Shown piece after piece: positions 44,275 to 53,093 of a DNA stretch of 64,000 nt. Under the pieces are notes generated by a model. That model was not told where the DNA came from. It saw only the letters and a program-made list of their open reading frames with translations, and did not search any database. Position 1 is the stretch's first letter; every line of letters starts with the position of its first letter. Source of the DNA: Geodermatophilus sabuli (lineage in GTDB: Bacteria > Actinomycetota > Actinomycetes > Mycobacteriales > Geodermatophilaceae); contig NZ_OBDO01000006.1 of assembly GCF_900215145.1 (NCBI RefSeq), forward strand, positions 124,001-188,000, given 5' to 3'. A program made the position numbers and the translations under genes.

Positions 44275-44312
44275 ACCACTGAATGGATGGGCGTATCCAC
44301 TAGGTGAGTGGT
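44275..44312 (-). promoter_or_regulatory. Nested inverted repeat upstream of the GbcA-like gene
   Basis: The inner pair TGGAT-GGGCGT-ATCCA (44284-44299) lies inside an outer pair ACCACT (44275) and AGTGGT (44307). It sits 90-127 nt upstream of the Rieske start and 41 nt past the M24 gene stop. Its size fits an IclR-type operator; this is inference. Confidence 0.4.
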
Positions 44313-44352
44313 AGCACGCCGTCTCGGGAGCAGTCAACAGCGCGGGAGCCCG

Positions 44353-45654
44353 TCAGCCGCCGGACAGGCGCTCGTCGTGCGGTGCGTGGCTGAGCACCTC
44401 CACGCCGCCGTCGGTCACGAGGACCTGCTCCTCCAGCTTGAGCCCCTCGTCCTCCCCTTCGACCCCCACGTACGCCTCGACGCTGAACACCATCCCGGCC
44501 TCGATCTGGCCGGCGTGGTGGTCCTCGAAGACGATGGCCGGGTACTCGTCGCTCAGCCCGCTGCCGTGGGCGATGAACGGGTACCGCTGCGGGTGGTAGG
44601 CACGGGGGAGGCGACTGCTGAGTCGTCCGCCCACCTCGTCGAAGGCGGCCCCCGGCCTCAACGCACCGATGACCTCCCCGAGGAAGGCCTCGGCATCCGC
44701 GTACAACCTCTGCTGCCGAGCGGTGGGCTTCCTGTCGCCGGCCAGGTACGTGCGGGACACGTCTGCGAGGTAGCCGGCCGGACCGATGAGGTCGGTGTCG
44801 AAGGAGACCAGGTCGCCGGACTCGATGCGGCGATCGCCGGCCTCGCGGAACCAGGGGTTCGTCCGCGGTCCGGACGACAGCAGGCGTGCCTCGACGTACT
44901 CGCCACCCAGGGCGAACGCTCGGCCCGTGAACAGCGCCCAGGCCTCGTTCTCGGTCAGGCCCGGCCGGATCGCCTGGTGCAGGTGGGTGATCGCCGCGTC
45001 GCATGCCCGAACCGATCGGCGGATGAGCTCGATCTCCGCCGCCCCCTTCGTGGCGCGCGCCTGCTCGATCGCCAGCTGTGCCGGTTCGAGGTGCAGGCCG
45101 GCCGCCTGGAGAGCCAGGAACCCGTACGTGTCGAGCCTGTCCACCCCGATCCGGTCGTCTCGGACCCCCCGCTCCTGCAGGACGTCGGCCACCTCTGCCG
45201 CGAACCGCTCGGCGCGGCCCTGGGCTCGCTCCGCAGACCCGAAGACCGACCAGCTCGTCGCCGTCCGGGTCTCGAGGTGCGGATGCGGGGACACCAGCTC
45301 GGCCGGTGCCGACGCGTACTCCCACAGGATCGGCTCGCTCTCGGCCGGCACCAGCACGTAACGGTCGATCACGTGCAGCGTCCAGACCGGCATGGTCGAC
45401 GTCCCGGAGACGTACCGGATGTTGACGGGATCCACGAGCAGCGCGGCTGCCAGGTCGTGGCGGCGCAGCGCGTCGCGGGTGCGGGCGAGCCCGTGTTCGA
45501 CGGCCCCGCGGACCAGCGGGGCGTCCACCTCGGGCTGCGCCTCGCGGGTCCGGGCCGACGCGACCGACCGTGGGACGTCGTACCTCGGTCTGGTGGCCTG
45601 GCGGAGCGACGTGTCGGGTGACCCGGTCACGCGCGGCTCACTGCCGATGCGCAT
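44353..45654 (-). CDS. M24-family enzyme (creatinase / DddP-like), not a clear peptidase
   Basis: 433 residues from ATG 45654. The C-terminal pita-bread domain has all five metal ligands: Asp286 or Asp288 (SFDTDLIGP), Asp298 (YLADVSRTY), His363 (IAHGSGLSDEYP), Glu393 (FSVEAYVG) and Glu408 (LKLEEQVL). The second acidic residue in FDTD and the GLSDEYP segment recall DddP, an M24 protein that cleaves DMSP, as well as creatinase. It follows a BCCT transporter gene by 16 nt. Candidate reactions are DMSP cleavage, creatine hydrolysis or hydrolysis of a betaine derivative. An Xaa-Pro peptidase role fits the neighbours poorly. Confidence 0.75.
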   Translation of the reverse strand: MRIGSEPRVTGSPDTSLRQATRPRYDVPRSVASARTREAQPEVDAPLVRGAVEHGLARTRDALRRHDLAAALLVDPVNIRYVSGTSTMPVWTLHVIDRYVLVPAESEPILWEYASAPAELVSPHPHLETRTATSWSVFGSAERAQGRAERFAAEVADVLQERGVRDDRIGVDRLDTYGFLALQAAGLHLEPAQLAIEQARATKGAAEIELIRRSVRACDAAITHLHQAIRPGLTENEAWALFTGRAFALGGEYVEARLLSSGPRTNPWFREAGDRRIESGDLVSFDTDLIGPAGYLADVSRTYLAGDRKPTARQQRLYADAEAFLGEVIGALRPGAAFDEVGGRLSSRLPRAYHPQRYPFIAHGSGLSDEYPAIVFEDHHAGQIEAGMVFSVEAYVGVEGEDEGLKLEEQVLVTDGGVEVLSHAPHDERLSGG

Positions 45655-45670
45655 CCGGTGGCTGCACCGG

Positions 45671-47446
45671 TCAGATCGGTGTCCGTGACGCCGTCGGCTC
45701 GTGGGTGGCAGCGGCGGTGCCGTTCTCGGGGCCGGCCGGGGTCGGCTGCTGGGCCGCGTCCGGTTGCTGGACCGTGTTCGATCGCATCTCCGCGACCACC
45801 GTGCGGACACCTGGCGGGACCGTGGTGACCACTGGCTCGCTGCGCAGTTGCTTGAGCAGGCTGTAGCAGACACCGAGCATGACGACCAGGAAGGGGACGC
45901 CGAAGACGATGACCGTGGTCTGGATCGCCTCCAGGCCACCGGCGAGCAGCAGGGCGATCGCGACCGCGCCGATCATCGATCCCCACGTCACCACCAGCCA
46001 GGTCCGGGGGTGCAGCGAGCCGCCCTGGGAGAGCATCCCGAGCACCAGGGACGCCGCGTCGGCGCCGGCGACGTAGAACAGCATGATCAGGACGACGACG
46101 AGCACCGCGGTGAGGGTCGAGAACGGCAGCGCGTCGAGCATCGTGAACAGCGTGTTCTCGACGCCGGTGCTCAACGACGCAGCCATGTCGGTGACCCCGG
46201 TGAGCTGGAACCGGATGGCGGTGCCACCCATCACGACGAACCACACCGTGCTGACGAGCGTCGGGACGACGAGCACGCAGATCACGAACTCGCGGATGGT
46301 CCGCCCTCGGGAGATCCGGGCCATGAAGGTGCCCACGAACGGCGCCCACGACATCCACCACGCCCAGTAGAAGATCGTCCAGCCGGCGAGCCACTCGCCG
46401 CCACCGGCGGCGCCGGTGCGGAACGACATGGGCACGAACTGGGCCAGGTAACCGCCGAAGGACTCGACGAAGGTGTTCATCAGGAAGATCGTGGGCCCGA
46501 AGGCGAACACGAAGACGAGCACTGCTACGGCCAACCCGGCGTTGGTGTTCGCCAGCCACTTGATGCCCCGCTCGGTGCCACTGACCGCAGAGACCACGAA
46601 CAGGGCGGTCAGCACGACGATCACCACGATGGAGACGGTGTTGCTCTGGGGGGCGTCGAAGACCCGCGTCAGCCCGCTGTTGATCTGGAGGGCGCCCAAC
46701 CCCAGGGACGTCGCTGCCCCGAAGGTGGTGATGAACAGGCCGAAGATGTCGACGGCCCGGCGGGCAGGGTGCGAGGGGTCCTTCCGCGGGAAGACGATCG
46801 AGCTGAGCAGGTTGGGCAGGCCCTTGCGGAACGTCGCGTAGGCCAGGGCGAGCCCGACGACGCCGTACAGCGCCCACGGGTGCAGCCCCCAGTGGAAGAT
46901 CGTGTACTCCATGCCGAGTTGGCTCGACTCCGGCGTCTCGGCCTCCGCGAGCCCCAGCGGCGGGGTGAGCAGGTGCGACAGCGGCTCGGCGACGCCCCAG
47001 AAGATCAGCCCGATGCCCATGCCGGTGGCGAACATCATGGAGATCCAGGAGACGGTGCTGAACTCGGGCCGCTCGTCGTCGCGACCCAGCCGGATCCGGC
47101 CGTAGCGCGAGAGTGCGAGCAACAGCATGAGCGCGACGAAGCCGGCCGTCGCGAGCACGTACACCCAGCCGGTGGCGTCGATCATCTTCGCCAGGACCGT
47201 CGAGGCCGCGGTGGCCAACGAGGTCGGCGAGATGACACCCCACAGCACGAACGCCAGGGTCAGGGCGAGGCCGGCGACGAAGACGGTCCAGTCGACCGGT
47301 TGGTCCACGTCGGCGGCTCGCGGGTGCATCCGGTCGTCATCGGGCGCGGCGTGCACGAAGCGCTGGGTGACGACGGTCTCCTCGACCGCCATGTCACCGT
47401 CGGTTGCTCGGGCACGCATCGGGTGTTCGGGGCCGTCGGGGCTCAT
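45671..47446 (-). CDS. BCCT-family betaine/carnitine/choline-type transporter
   Basis: 591 residues. BCCT signature in helix 8: WTIFYWAWWMSWAPFVGTFM, with the aromatic substrate box, followed by ARISRGRTIREFV. Other features: ATGMGIGLIFWGVAEPLSHL and a hydrophilic N-terminus of about 50 residues and C-terminus of about 65. It imports methylated onium compounds (glycine betaine, carnitine, DMSP) with Na+ or H+. It heads a unit with the M24 gene. Upstream, on the minus strand, a TTGACA (about 47507-47512) may be its -35. Confidence 0.9.
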   Translation of the reverse strand: MSPDGPEHPMRARATDGDMAVEETVVTQRFVHAAPDDDRMHPRAADVDQPVDWTVFVAGLALTLAFVLWGVISPTSLATAASTVLAKMIDATGWVYVLATAGFVALMLLLALSRYGRIRLGRDDERPEFSTVSWISMMFATGMGIGLIFWGVAEPLSHLLTPPLGLAEAETPESSQLGMEYTIFHWGLHPWALYGVVGLALAYATFRKGLPNLLSSIVFPRKDPSHPARRAVDIFGLFITTFGAATSLGLGALQINSGLTRVFDAPQSNTVSIVVIVVLTALFVVSAVSGTERGIKWLANTNAGLAVAVLVFVFAFGPTIFLMNTFVESFGGYLAQFVPMSFRTGAAGGGEWLAGWTIFYWAWWMSWAPFVGTFMARISRGRTIREFVICVLVVPTLVSTVWFVVMGGTAIRFQLTGVTDMAASLSTGVENTLFTMLDALPFSTLTAVLVVVLIMLFYVAGADAASLVLGMLSQGGSLHPRTWLVVTWGSMIGAVAIALLLAGGLEAIQTTVIVFGVPFLVVMLGVCYSLLKQLRSEPVVTTVPPGVRTVVAEMRSNTVQQPDAAQQPTPAGPENGTAAATHEPTASRTPI

Positions 47447-47610
47447 GAGACACCTTCCGTTCCGCAGAGCGCTTCCGTCGCGCCATACGAAACAGTGTGA
47501 GCTGGACCACTGTCAACGGTCAGCCCCTCTCACTGTGCGGGGGCTCCGGCGCCCCGCCCACCGAGGCGCCGGACCGGCCGGCGACAGCCGCCCAGGTCGT
47601 CCTCGACTGC

Positions 47611-49173
47611 TCACAGCCTCCTGGTCGGCCGCGACCTGGTGGTGGAGAGCTGGCCGAGCATGTAGGCGGCGGCGTCGTCGATCTTGACGCGCCACCGTTC
47701 CGCCGCGAGCTCGCCGTCTCCCGCGTCGATGGCCTCGAAGATGGCGCGATCATCACGCACCATCGCATCGATCGGATACGCGTAGTCCAGCCCCATCACG
47801 GCGATGAACATGCGCAGGTGGTCGGCCAGGACCTCGAGCATGGGCGCGATGCGCACCAGGCCCGAGGCCTCGGCGAGGGCGTTCTGGAAGGCGATGTCCG
47901 CCTCGCCGGCCCGGTGGACGTCGCCGGTCGAGGCGCTGCGTTCCAGCGCGTCCAGCGAGTCCCTGACCGACTGCCGCTCCTGCGGGGACCACCGGACGGC
48001 GGCTCGGATGACCAGGGTCCCGAGCGCGCGCCGAGCGGCGTACGTCTCGACGACGTCGTTCGTCGTCAGGACGGGGACCACCGCTGCGTGCCCGGTCGTG
48101 ATCGTGAGCAGGCCGTCCCTCTCCAGGAGCCGCAGGGCCGTCCTGACCTGGCCTCGCGTCGTGCGCAGCCGACCCGCCAGGTACCGCTCGGTGACGCGGT
48201 CGCCACCGGCGAGGCGGCCTTCCGCGATGCCCTGCCGGATCGTCAGGACGACCTCGTCGGCGAGAGCCCGTTCCGGTCCCAGGGAACGCGCTGCGGACCG
48301 GGTCGCGGGTCCGCGGCCTCCTCCCGTCCGGGGCGTGGGACGCACCCAGGTGAACGCACGGCGGGGCGCTCGCGCCCACGCGCGCAGGTCGTTCTGCAAC
48401 TGCAGTGCCGAAGCGGGGGAGAGGAGCGCCCCCCAGTCGACGAGCGGCGAGAAGAGGGACAGCCACTCGCCGCGATCCCGGCAGACCCTCCGGACCGACA
48501 CCTCGGTCGGCACGGGTGCCTCGGCGGACGCGAGGGCCATCAGGGTCGCGTCCGGGTCGGCAGCGTCGACCACCTCGTCCCAGAACGGACCCGTGCCGGC
48601 GGCGGAGGTCGCCGGCACCTCGGGGCGGACCAGATCGGAGGCCAGGACCGCGCGCAGCGACCGTTGCACCGCCGGGTCGACGCGTGCCGGTGGAACAGCG
48701 TCCTCCCCCCGGGGAACGGGCGTCAGCTGGACGGCCAGGACGGCGTACTGCGACGTCACCAGGAGGCCGAGGACGGCCGGCTGGCGCCCGGTCGTCGCGG
48801 CGGCCAGGTCGTCGCTGATCGCGGTACCGGACCGCAGGGCCTCCCAGGCGCGCGCCACGAAGGACTGGCTGACGCCGAGGGCGTCAGCGATCGAGCGACT
48901 GGACCACTTGGTGGTGGGCATCCAGAGCGGCGCGGTCAGGGCGGCGTGCCGCAACTCCTCCGTCGTCCGGCGTCGGTGGGCGGGCCGGGTCAGCTGTGCC
49001 ACCCCGCCTGTGCGGTAGCGCTGGGCCCACTTGGCGGCCGTCTGCCTGGTGACGCCGTGTTCCCGGGCGGCGCGCGCAGACCCGAGCGACAGCACGTCCT
49101 GCACCAGTCGTGCGCGCAGACGTACCGCCTCGTCGACGTCCCGCGAGAGGTCCTCCAGCTGCGGATCGCTCAC
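47611..49173 (-). CDS. 520-residue regulator: transposase-like HTHs fused to GntR/FCD
   Basis: 520 residues from GTG 49173 (GAGGAG upstream), divergent from the flavoenzyme gene. Residues about 10-110 hold two HTH-like units of the kind found in transposase N-termini: SARAAREHGVTRQTAAKWAQ and RSIADALGVSQSFVARAWEA. A middle region of about 170 residues is unassigned. Residues about 300-360 are a GntR winged helix (VTERYLAGRLRTTRGQVRTA), and the rest is an FCD ligand domain (VVETYAARRALGTLVIRAAV, AAERWRVKIDDAAAYML). GntR/FCD proteins are normally about 230 residues. The fusion is unusual and probably controls the neighbouring flavoenzyme gene. Confidence 0.75.
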   Translation of the reverse strand: MSDPQLEDLSRDVDEAVRLRARLVQDVLSLGSARAAREHGVTRQTAAKWAQRYRTGGVAQLTRPAHRRRTTEELRHAALTAPLWMPTTKWSSRSIADALGVSQSFVARAWEALRSGTAISDDLAAATTGRQPAVLGLLVTSQYAVLAVQLTPVPRGEDAVPPARVDPAVQRSLRAVLASDLVRPEVPATSAAGTGPFWDEVVDAADPDATLMALASAEAPVPTEVSVRRVCRDRGEWLSLFSPLVDWGALLSPASALQLQNDLRAWARAPRRAFTWVRPTPRTGGGRGPATRSAARSLGPERALADEVVLTIRQGIAEGRLAGGDRVTERYLAGRLRTTRGQVRTALRLLERDGLLTITTGHAAVVPVLTTNDVVETYAARRALGTLVIRAAVRWSPQERQSVRDSLDALERSASTGDVHRAGEADIAFQNALAEASGLVRIAPMLEVLADHLRMFIAVMGLDYAYPIDAMVRDDRAIFEAIDAGDGELAAERWRVKIDDAAAYMLGQLSTTRSRPTRRL

Positions 49174-49449
49174 CTGACTCCTCGGGCGTGCAGTGCAGAG
49201 TGTAACTCGCTGACTCACGCCCGGTACGAGTCCGGGCGCGGTGCTACCGGACGGGCGGACACCGCTGCACTCTTCCTCTCGACGCGACTGAGGGCCGCTG
49301 CCAGCCCCTGCGGCGGGCGCCGTCCACCGAGCGGGACCTGGTCGAGGGGCCGTCGACGTCGCGACCGTGCCGACTCCTCCGACGAGGCAGGAAGCGCGGA
49401 GGAGAGGCCGGGGAGACGCCCTCGGCCGCCGTTGTTCCTGGAGGCACCC

Positions 49450-51483
49450 GTGCAGTCCGCAGACCCGTTGATGAGTCCCTTCACGCTCAAGGGCGTCACC
49501 CTCCGCAACCGGATCGTCAGCACCTCCCACGAGCCCGCGTACAGCGAGGACGGGCTCCCGGGGGACCGGTACCGGGCTTATCACGTGGAGAAGGCGCGAG
49601 GCGGGGTCGGGCTCACGATGATCGGCGGCAGCGCCATCGTCAGCCCGGAGAGCGCGCCGGCATTCGGCAACCTGCAGCTGTTCAAGGACGAGGCGGTCCC
49701 GCTGCTGCGTCGTCTCGCGGACGAGGTCCACGAGCACGGCGCCGCGGTCATGACCCAGCTGACCCACCTCGGTCACCGGACCAGCAACTACACCCACGAC
49801 TGGCTGCCAGCCCTGTCGGTCAGCGCCCTCCGGGAGTCGGCGCACCGGGCGTTCACGCGGCCGGCGGACCGATGGGACCTCGACCGCATCGTCCGGGACT
49901 TCGCCGACGCGGCCGTTCGCTGCAAGGAGGGGGGACTGGACGGCATCGAGCTCATGGCGTACGGGCACCTGCTGGACGCCTTCTGGACACCGGCCCGGAA
50001 CCGCCGCGACGACGAGTACGGAGGGTCCTTCGAGAACCGGATGCGCTTTCCGCTGCAGGTCGTCCGTGCGATCCGCGCCGCCGTCGGTGAGGAGTTCGTC
50101 GTCGGCGTCCGCATGACCTTCGACGAGGGACGCAGCGACGGTCTCCGGACCGACGAGGCCCTGCGGATCGCGCACGCCCTCACCGGTGCGGGCATCGACT
50201 TCTTCAGCGTGATCAAGGGGTTCATCGACACGGACGCCGAGCTGGCGCAGGTGATCCCGCCGATGGGCACGCCGGCGGCGCCGCACCTGACGTTCACCGG
50301 CTGGGTGAAGGAGAACGTCGACGTCCCGGTCATGCACGCGGCCAAGATCGGCGACGTGGCGACTGCGCGGTACGCCGTCACCGAGGGCCTCGTGGACCTG
50401 GTCGGGATGACCCGGGCGTTGATCGCGGACCCCCACCTGCCGAACAAGGTCGCCGCCCGGCAGGTGGACCGGATCCGCCCGTGTGTGGGCGCCAACATGT
50501 GCATCGATGGCATCTACAGCTCCGGTGCGGCCTACTGTGCCCACAACCCGTCGACCGGCCGGGAGCTGCGCCTCCCGCACACCGTCCGCGCGGCGGCCGA
50601 GCGGAAGAGGGCCGCCGTCGTCGGCGGTGGGCCCGCCGGACTGGAAGCCGCGAGGACGCTCGCCGAACGGGGACACGAGGTCGTCCTCTTCGAGGCGAAC
50701 CCCAGCCTGGGCGGCCAGATCGCCCTCGCGGCGAAGTCCCCGCGGCGACGTGACCTGATCGGGATCGTCGACTGGCGGATCGAGGAGTGCAAGCGGCTCG
50801 GTGTCCACCTCGAGCTCAACCACCTGGTGGAGCCAGACGAGCTCGCCGACGGGGGCTTCGACGTCATCGTGGTCGCGACCGGTGGTCTGCCCGACGTCGA
50901 GGTCGCTGAGGGCGGTCACCTCGCGATCGACTCCTGGGACGTCATGTCGGGAGCGGTCAAGCCCACCGGCGACGTGCTCGTCTACGACGACCACGGAGGG
51001 CACCAGGCGCTCGACGTCATCGAGGTCATCGCGCCCGCCGCGGCCTCGGTCGAACTGGTCACCCCGGAGCGGACCATCTCGCCCGACGTCGGTGCGCTCA
51101 CGATGGCCGGCTACCTGCAGATGCTCGCCGAGCACGACGTGACGATGACGCCTGCCCACCGCCTGGTCCGCGTCGAACGATCCGACGGACGGCTCAAGGC
51201 GACGTTCGCCGTGGACGGTGCTCGGCGGTCGATCGAGCGGTACGCCGACACGATCGTGATCGAGCACGGAACGCTGCCCGTGACCGACCTCTACGACGCA
51301 CTCGTCGACGCCTCGATCAACGGCGGCGAGATCGACACCCGGGAGCTCTTGGCGCTGTTGCCCCAGTCGCCGACCCACAACGAGGACGGCCGGTTCAGCA
51401 TCTACCGCGTAGGCGATGCGGTGAGCAGCCGCAACATCCACGCGGCCGTGCTCGACTCCTTCCGCCTGTGCAGCGCGATCTGA
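49450..51483 (+). CDS. DgcA/trimethylamine-dehydrogenase-like Fe-S flavoenzyme
   Basis: 677 residues from GTG 49450; the open frame continues upstream only because GC-rich DNA lacks stops. Residues 1-340 are an Old Yellow Enzyme TIM barrel (SPFTLKGVTLRNRIVSTSHE, MAYGHLLDAFWTPARNRRDD, EYGGSFENRMRF). A cluster region and then FAD/NAD-type domains follow (AAVVGGGPAGLEAARTLAER). The cluster motif has Cys345, Cys351 and Cys363, but the position of the second cysteine of the C-x2-C-x2-C pattern is Ala348. Relatives demethylate dimethylglycine, stachydrine, sarcosine or trimethylamine. It fits downstream of the GbcA-like step. Confidence 0.85.
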   Translation: MQSADPLMSPFTLKGVTLRNRIVSTSHEPAYSEDGLPGDRYRAYHVEKARGGVGLTMIGGSAIVSPESAPAFGNLQLFKDEAVPLLRRLADEVHEHGAAVMTQLTHLGHRTSNYTHDWLPALSVSALRESAHRAFTRPADRWDLDRIVRDFADAAVRCKEGGLDGIELMAYGHLLDAFWTPARNRRDDEYGGSFENRMRFPLQVVRAIRAAVGEEFVVGVRMTFDEGRSDGLRTDEALRIAHALTGAGIDFFSVIKGFIDTDAELAQVIPPMGTPAAPHLTFTGWVKENVDVPVMHAAKIGDVATARYAVTEGLVDLVGMTRALIADPHLPNKVAARQVDRIRPCVGANMCIDGIYSSGAAYCAHNPSTGRELRLPHTVRAAAERKRAAVVGGGPAGLEAARTLAERGHEVVLFEANPSLGGQIALAAKSPRRRDLIGIVDWRIEECKRLGVHLELNHLVEPDELADGGFDVIVVATGGLPDVEVAEGGHLAIDSWDVMSGAVKPTGDVLVYDDHGGHQALDVIEVIAPAAASVELVTPERTISPDVGALTMAGYLQMLAEHDVTMTPAHRLVRVERSDGRLKATFAVDGARRSIERYADTIVIEHGTLPVTDLYDALVDASINGGEIDTRELLALLPQSPTHNEDGRFSIYRVGDAVSSRNIHAAVLDSFRLCSAI

Positions 51484-51651
51484 CCCTTCCTCGCCCCACC
51501 CGTCGATGCAGGTCGGGGCCCATCGGTGACCGCGGGCACGGGAGCGGGCGCGGAAGGTGATGCGTGCGTGCGTCACGCGTCGGGAGGACTCGTCGCTGCG
51601 AGCAGCACACAGCCGCTTGTCCAGGACGAGAGGCGGGACGGAGCAACTCAC

Positions 51652-52390
51652 ATGTCGTTGCCCCGGACGATGGCCGCCCTCCTCATCGGACACGGCGGGC
51701 TGGAGAAGCTCGAGTACCGGACGGACGTACCCGTCCCTCACCTCGGAGAGGGCGAGGTGCTTCATCCAGGTTGCCGCAGCCGGGATCAACAACACAGACG
51801 TGAACACGCGGATCGGGTGGTACTTGAGGGCCATCACCTCCGGGACCGGAGAAGGCGGAGCCGCGGGGCTCGGCGCCGTCGAGACCATCGACGCCACGTG
51901 GTCGGGCACAGCCCTCGAGTTCCCGCGCATCCAGGGTGCGGATGTCTGCGGTCGCATCGTGGACGTGGGGGAGGGGGTCTCCCGGGACCGCATCGGCGAA
52001 CGGGTCCCCGTCCGCACCATGCTCCGCACGCCGGTCGGCTACCGGCCGTTCGAGTGCTGGACCCTCGGCAGCGAGTGTGACGGTGGGTTCGCGTAGTTCA
52101 CGGTGACTCCCTCACGCGAGACATGCGCCGTTCGCAGTGACTGGAGCGACGAGGAACTGGCAGCTCTGCCGTGCGCCTACTCCACGGCGGAGAACATGCT
52201 CCACCGGGCCGCGGTCACGTCGGAGCGGGTGCTCGTGACGGGCGCTTCCGGGGGAGTCGGGCTCGCCGCGGTCCAACTCGCCAAGCGCCGGGGCGCGACG
52301 GTCAGCGCGGTGTGCTCGGCGTCGAAGGCCGCGGACGTGACCGCACAGGGCGCCGATCGGACCGTCGACCGGGATGCGGACGTGGTCGAC
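51652..52390 (+). pseudogene. Broken zinc-type/quinone oxidoreductase (MDR) gene
   Basis: From ATG 51652 the frame reads MAALLIGHGGLEKLEYRTDV and VPHLGEGEV, then shifts at about 51757. The next frame continues IQVAAAGINNTDVNTRIGWY and RIQGADVCGRIVDVGEGV, meets an in-frame TAG at 52094, and goes on with LVTGASGGVGLAAVQLAKRR. The sequence ends at DRTVDRDAD where the scar arm starts at 52392. One frameshift, one nonsense codon and a missing C-terminus make it non-functional. It is the last gene of segment B. Confidence 0.85.
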
Positions 52391-52391
52391 G

Positions 52392-52436
52392 CGCCCGAAC
52401 GCGGGAAACGAGTACAGCAACCGGTACAGCAACGCG
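52392..52436 (+). repeat. Scar arm, copy 3 (tandem ACAGCAAC)
   Basis: CGCCCGAACGCGGG, then two ACAGCAAC units around CGGT and a final GCG; nearly identical to copy 1. It truncates the oxidoreductase pseudogene, as copy 1 truncates kdpD. Confidence 0.6.
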
Positions 52437-52834
52437 GTCCGAACGACGCTGTAGCGGGCGGCACGACGGCGAACGCCCCAGCCGTCTAACCTGCGCAAGT
52501 CGTACAACCTCGCGTGTCGGCGAGCCGCGGGCACGCGACTGTGGGACAAGCAGCGCATCAACCGTCACCCGGCCGCGGGATGCTCCTGGCAACGGCCATC
52601 CCAGTGATGAGGGAGCGGTAGTCGATACCCCCTTCATCGCGGCCACGTTCAGTGACGACGGATCCCGACGAGTCGGCCGGGGGTCCTCGCAGGTGGGGGC
52701 AGCGGTTCTTGACCACCATCTTGACCACCATTGCGCCCGATTCGCCCTCGTCCTCTGCGGTCCGTCGTCGTTCCGTATGCCGTTTGACCTGCTCGGACGG
52801 ACTTCAACGAACTGCCGCGGACACGCTGCCGTCG
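52437..52834. other. Scar interior with duplicated TTGACCACCAT
   Basis: This 398-nt stretch is longer than the ~100 nt found at copies 1 and 2. No gene is supported. TTGACCACCAT occurs twice in tandem at about 52709-52730 and resembles the right arm GTTTGACCACCATT at 1849; it could be an integrase arm site. Confidence 0.4.
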
Positions 52835-52893
52835 CCTGGGGGTCAAGGGGTCGCAGGTTCAAATCCTGTCAGCCCGACCGCGGGAAACCGCAG
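52835..52893 (+). repeat. tRNA-Pro 3'-half fragment, att-like direct repeat copy 3
   Basis: From CCTGGGGG to GCAG this matches copy 1 apart from one base after the acceptor strand (ACCG instead of ACAG). The anticodon stem 5' of it differs (GTCGC), so the identity ends there. Together with the following 80 nt it makes an almost identical direct repeat of about 135 bp with 1731-1870, flanking 51 kb. Confidence 0.75.
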
Positions 52894-52895
52894 CT

Positions 52896-52932
52896 CAGGG
52901 GCCGTCTCCGGAGAGATCCGGAACGGCCCCTG
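52896..52932 (+). terminator. GC hairpin after tRNA-Pro fragment, copy 3
   Basis: CAGGGGCCGT pairs with ACGGCCCCTG, with an inner TCCGG/CCGGA stem, as in copy 1. Confidence 0.6.
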
Positions 52933-53093
52933 GGTCGTTCCGGCGGCGGTTTGACCATCATTTTGACCTCCGTTGGGTGACCCTCGCGCGCGAGCTGCTG
53001 GCGCGGGACGTCGGGCGGGAACGTGCACCGTCCCCGCGACCGATCTTCTGGTGACGCAGAGCGACCGCCGGCTCGGATGTGGTGGCCCGTCAG

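Noticed and set aside
44353..45654. Firm call of DddP DMSP lyase
   Set aside because: Metal ligands are shared by the whole M24 family, and the resemblance is from memory of motifs; creatinase-like activity is equally possible.
47497..51483. A single 1328-codon plus-strand frame covering the regulator and the flavoenzyme
   Set aside because: The first 650 codons are antisense to the GntR/FCD regulator and have no domain; the flavoenzyme proper starts at GTG 49450. The open frame results from the scarcity of stops in GC-rich DNA.
47611..52029. A 1472-codon minus-strand frame
   Set aside because: Only its last 520 codons (from 49173) make a recognisable protein with a ribosome site; the rest is antisense to the flavoenzyme and the oxidoreductase remnant.
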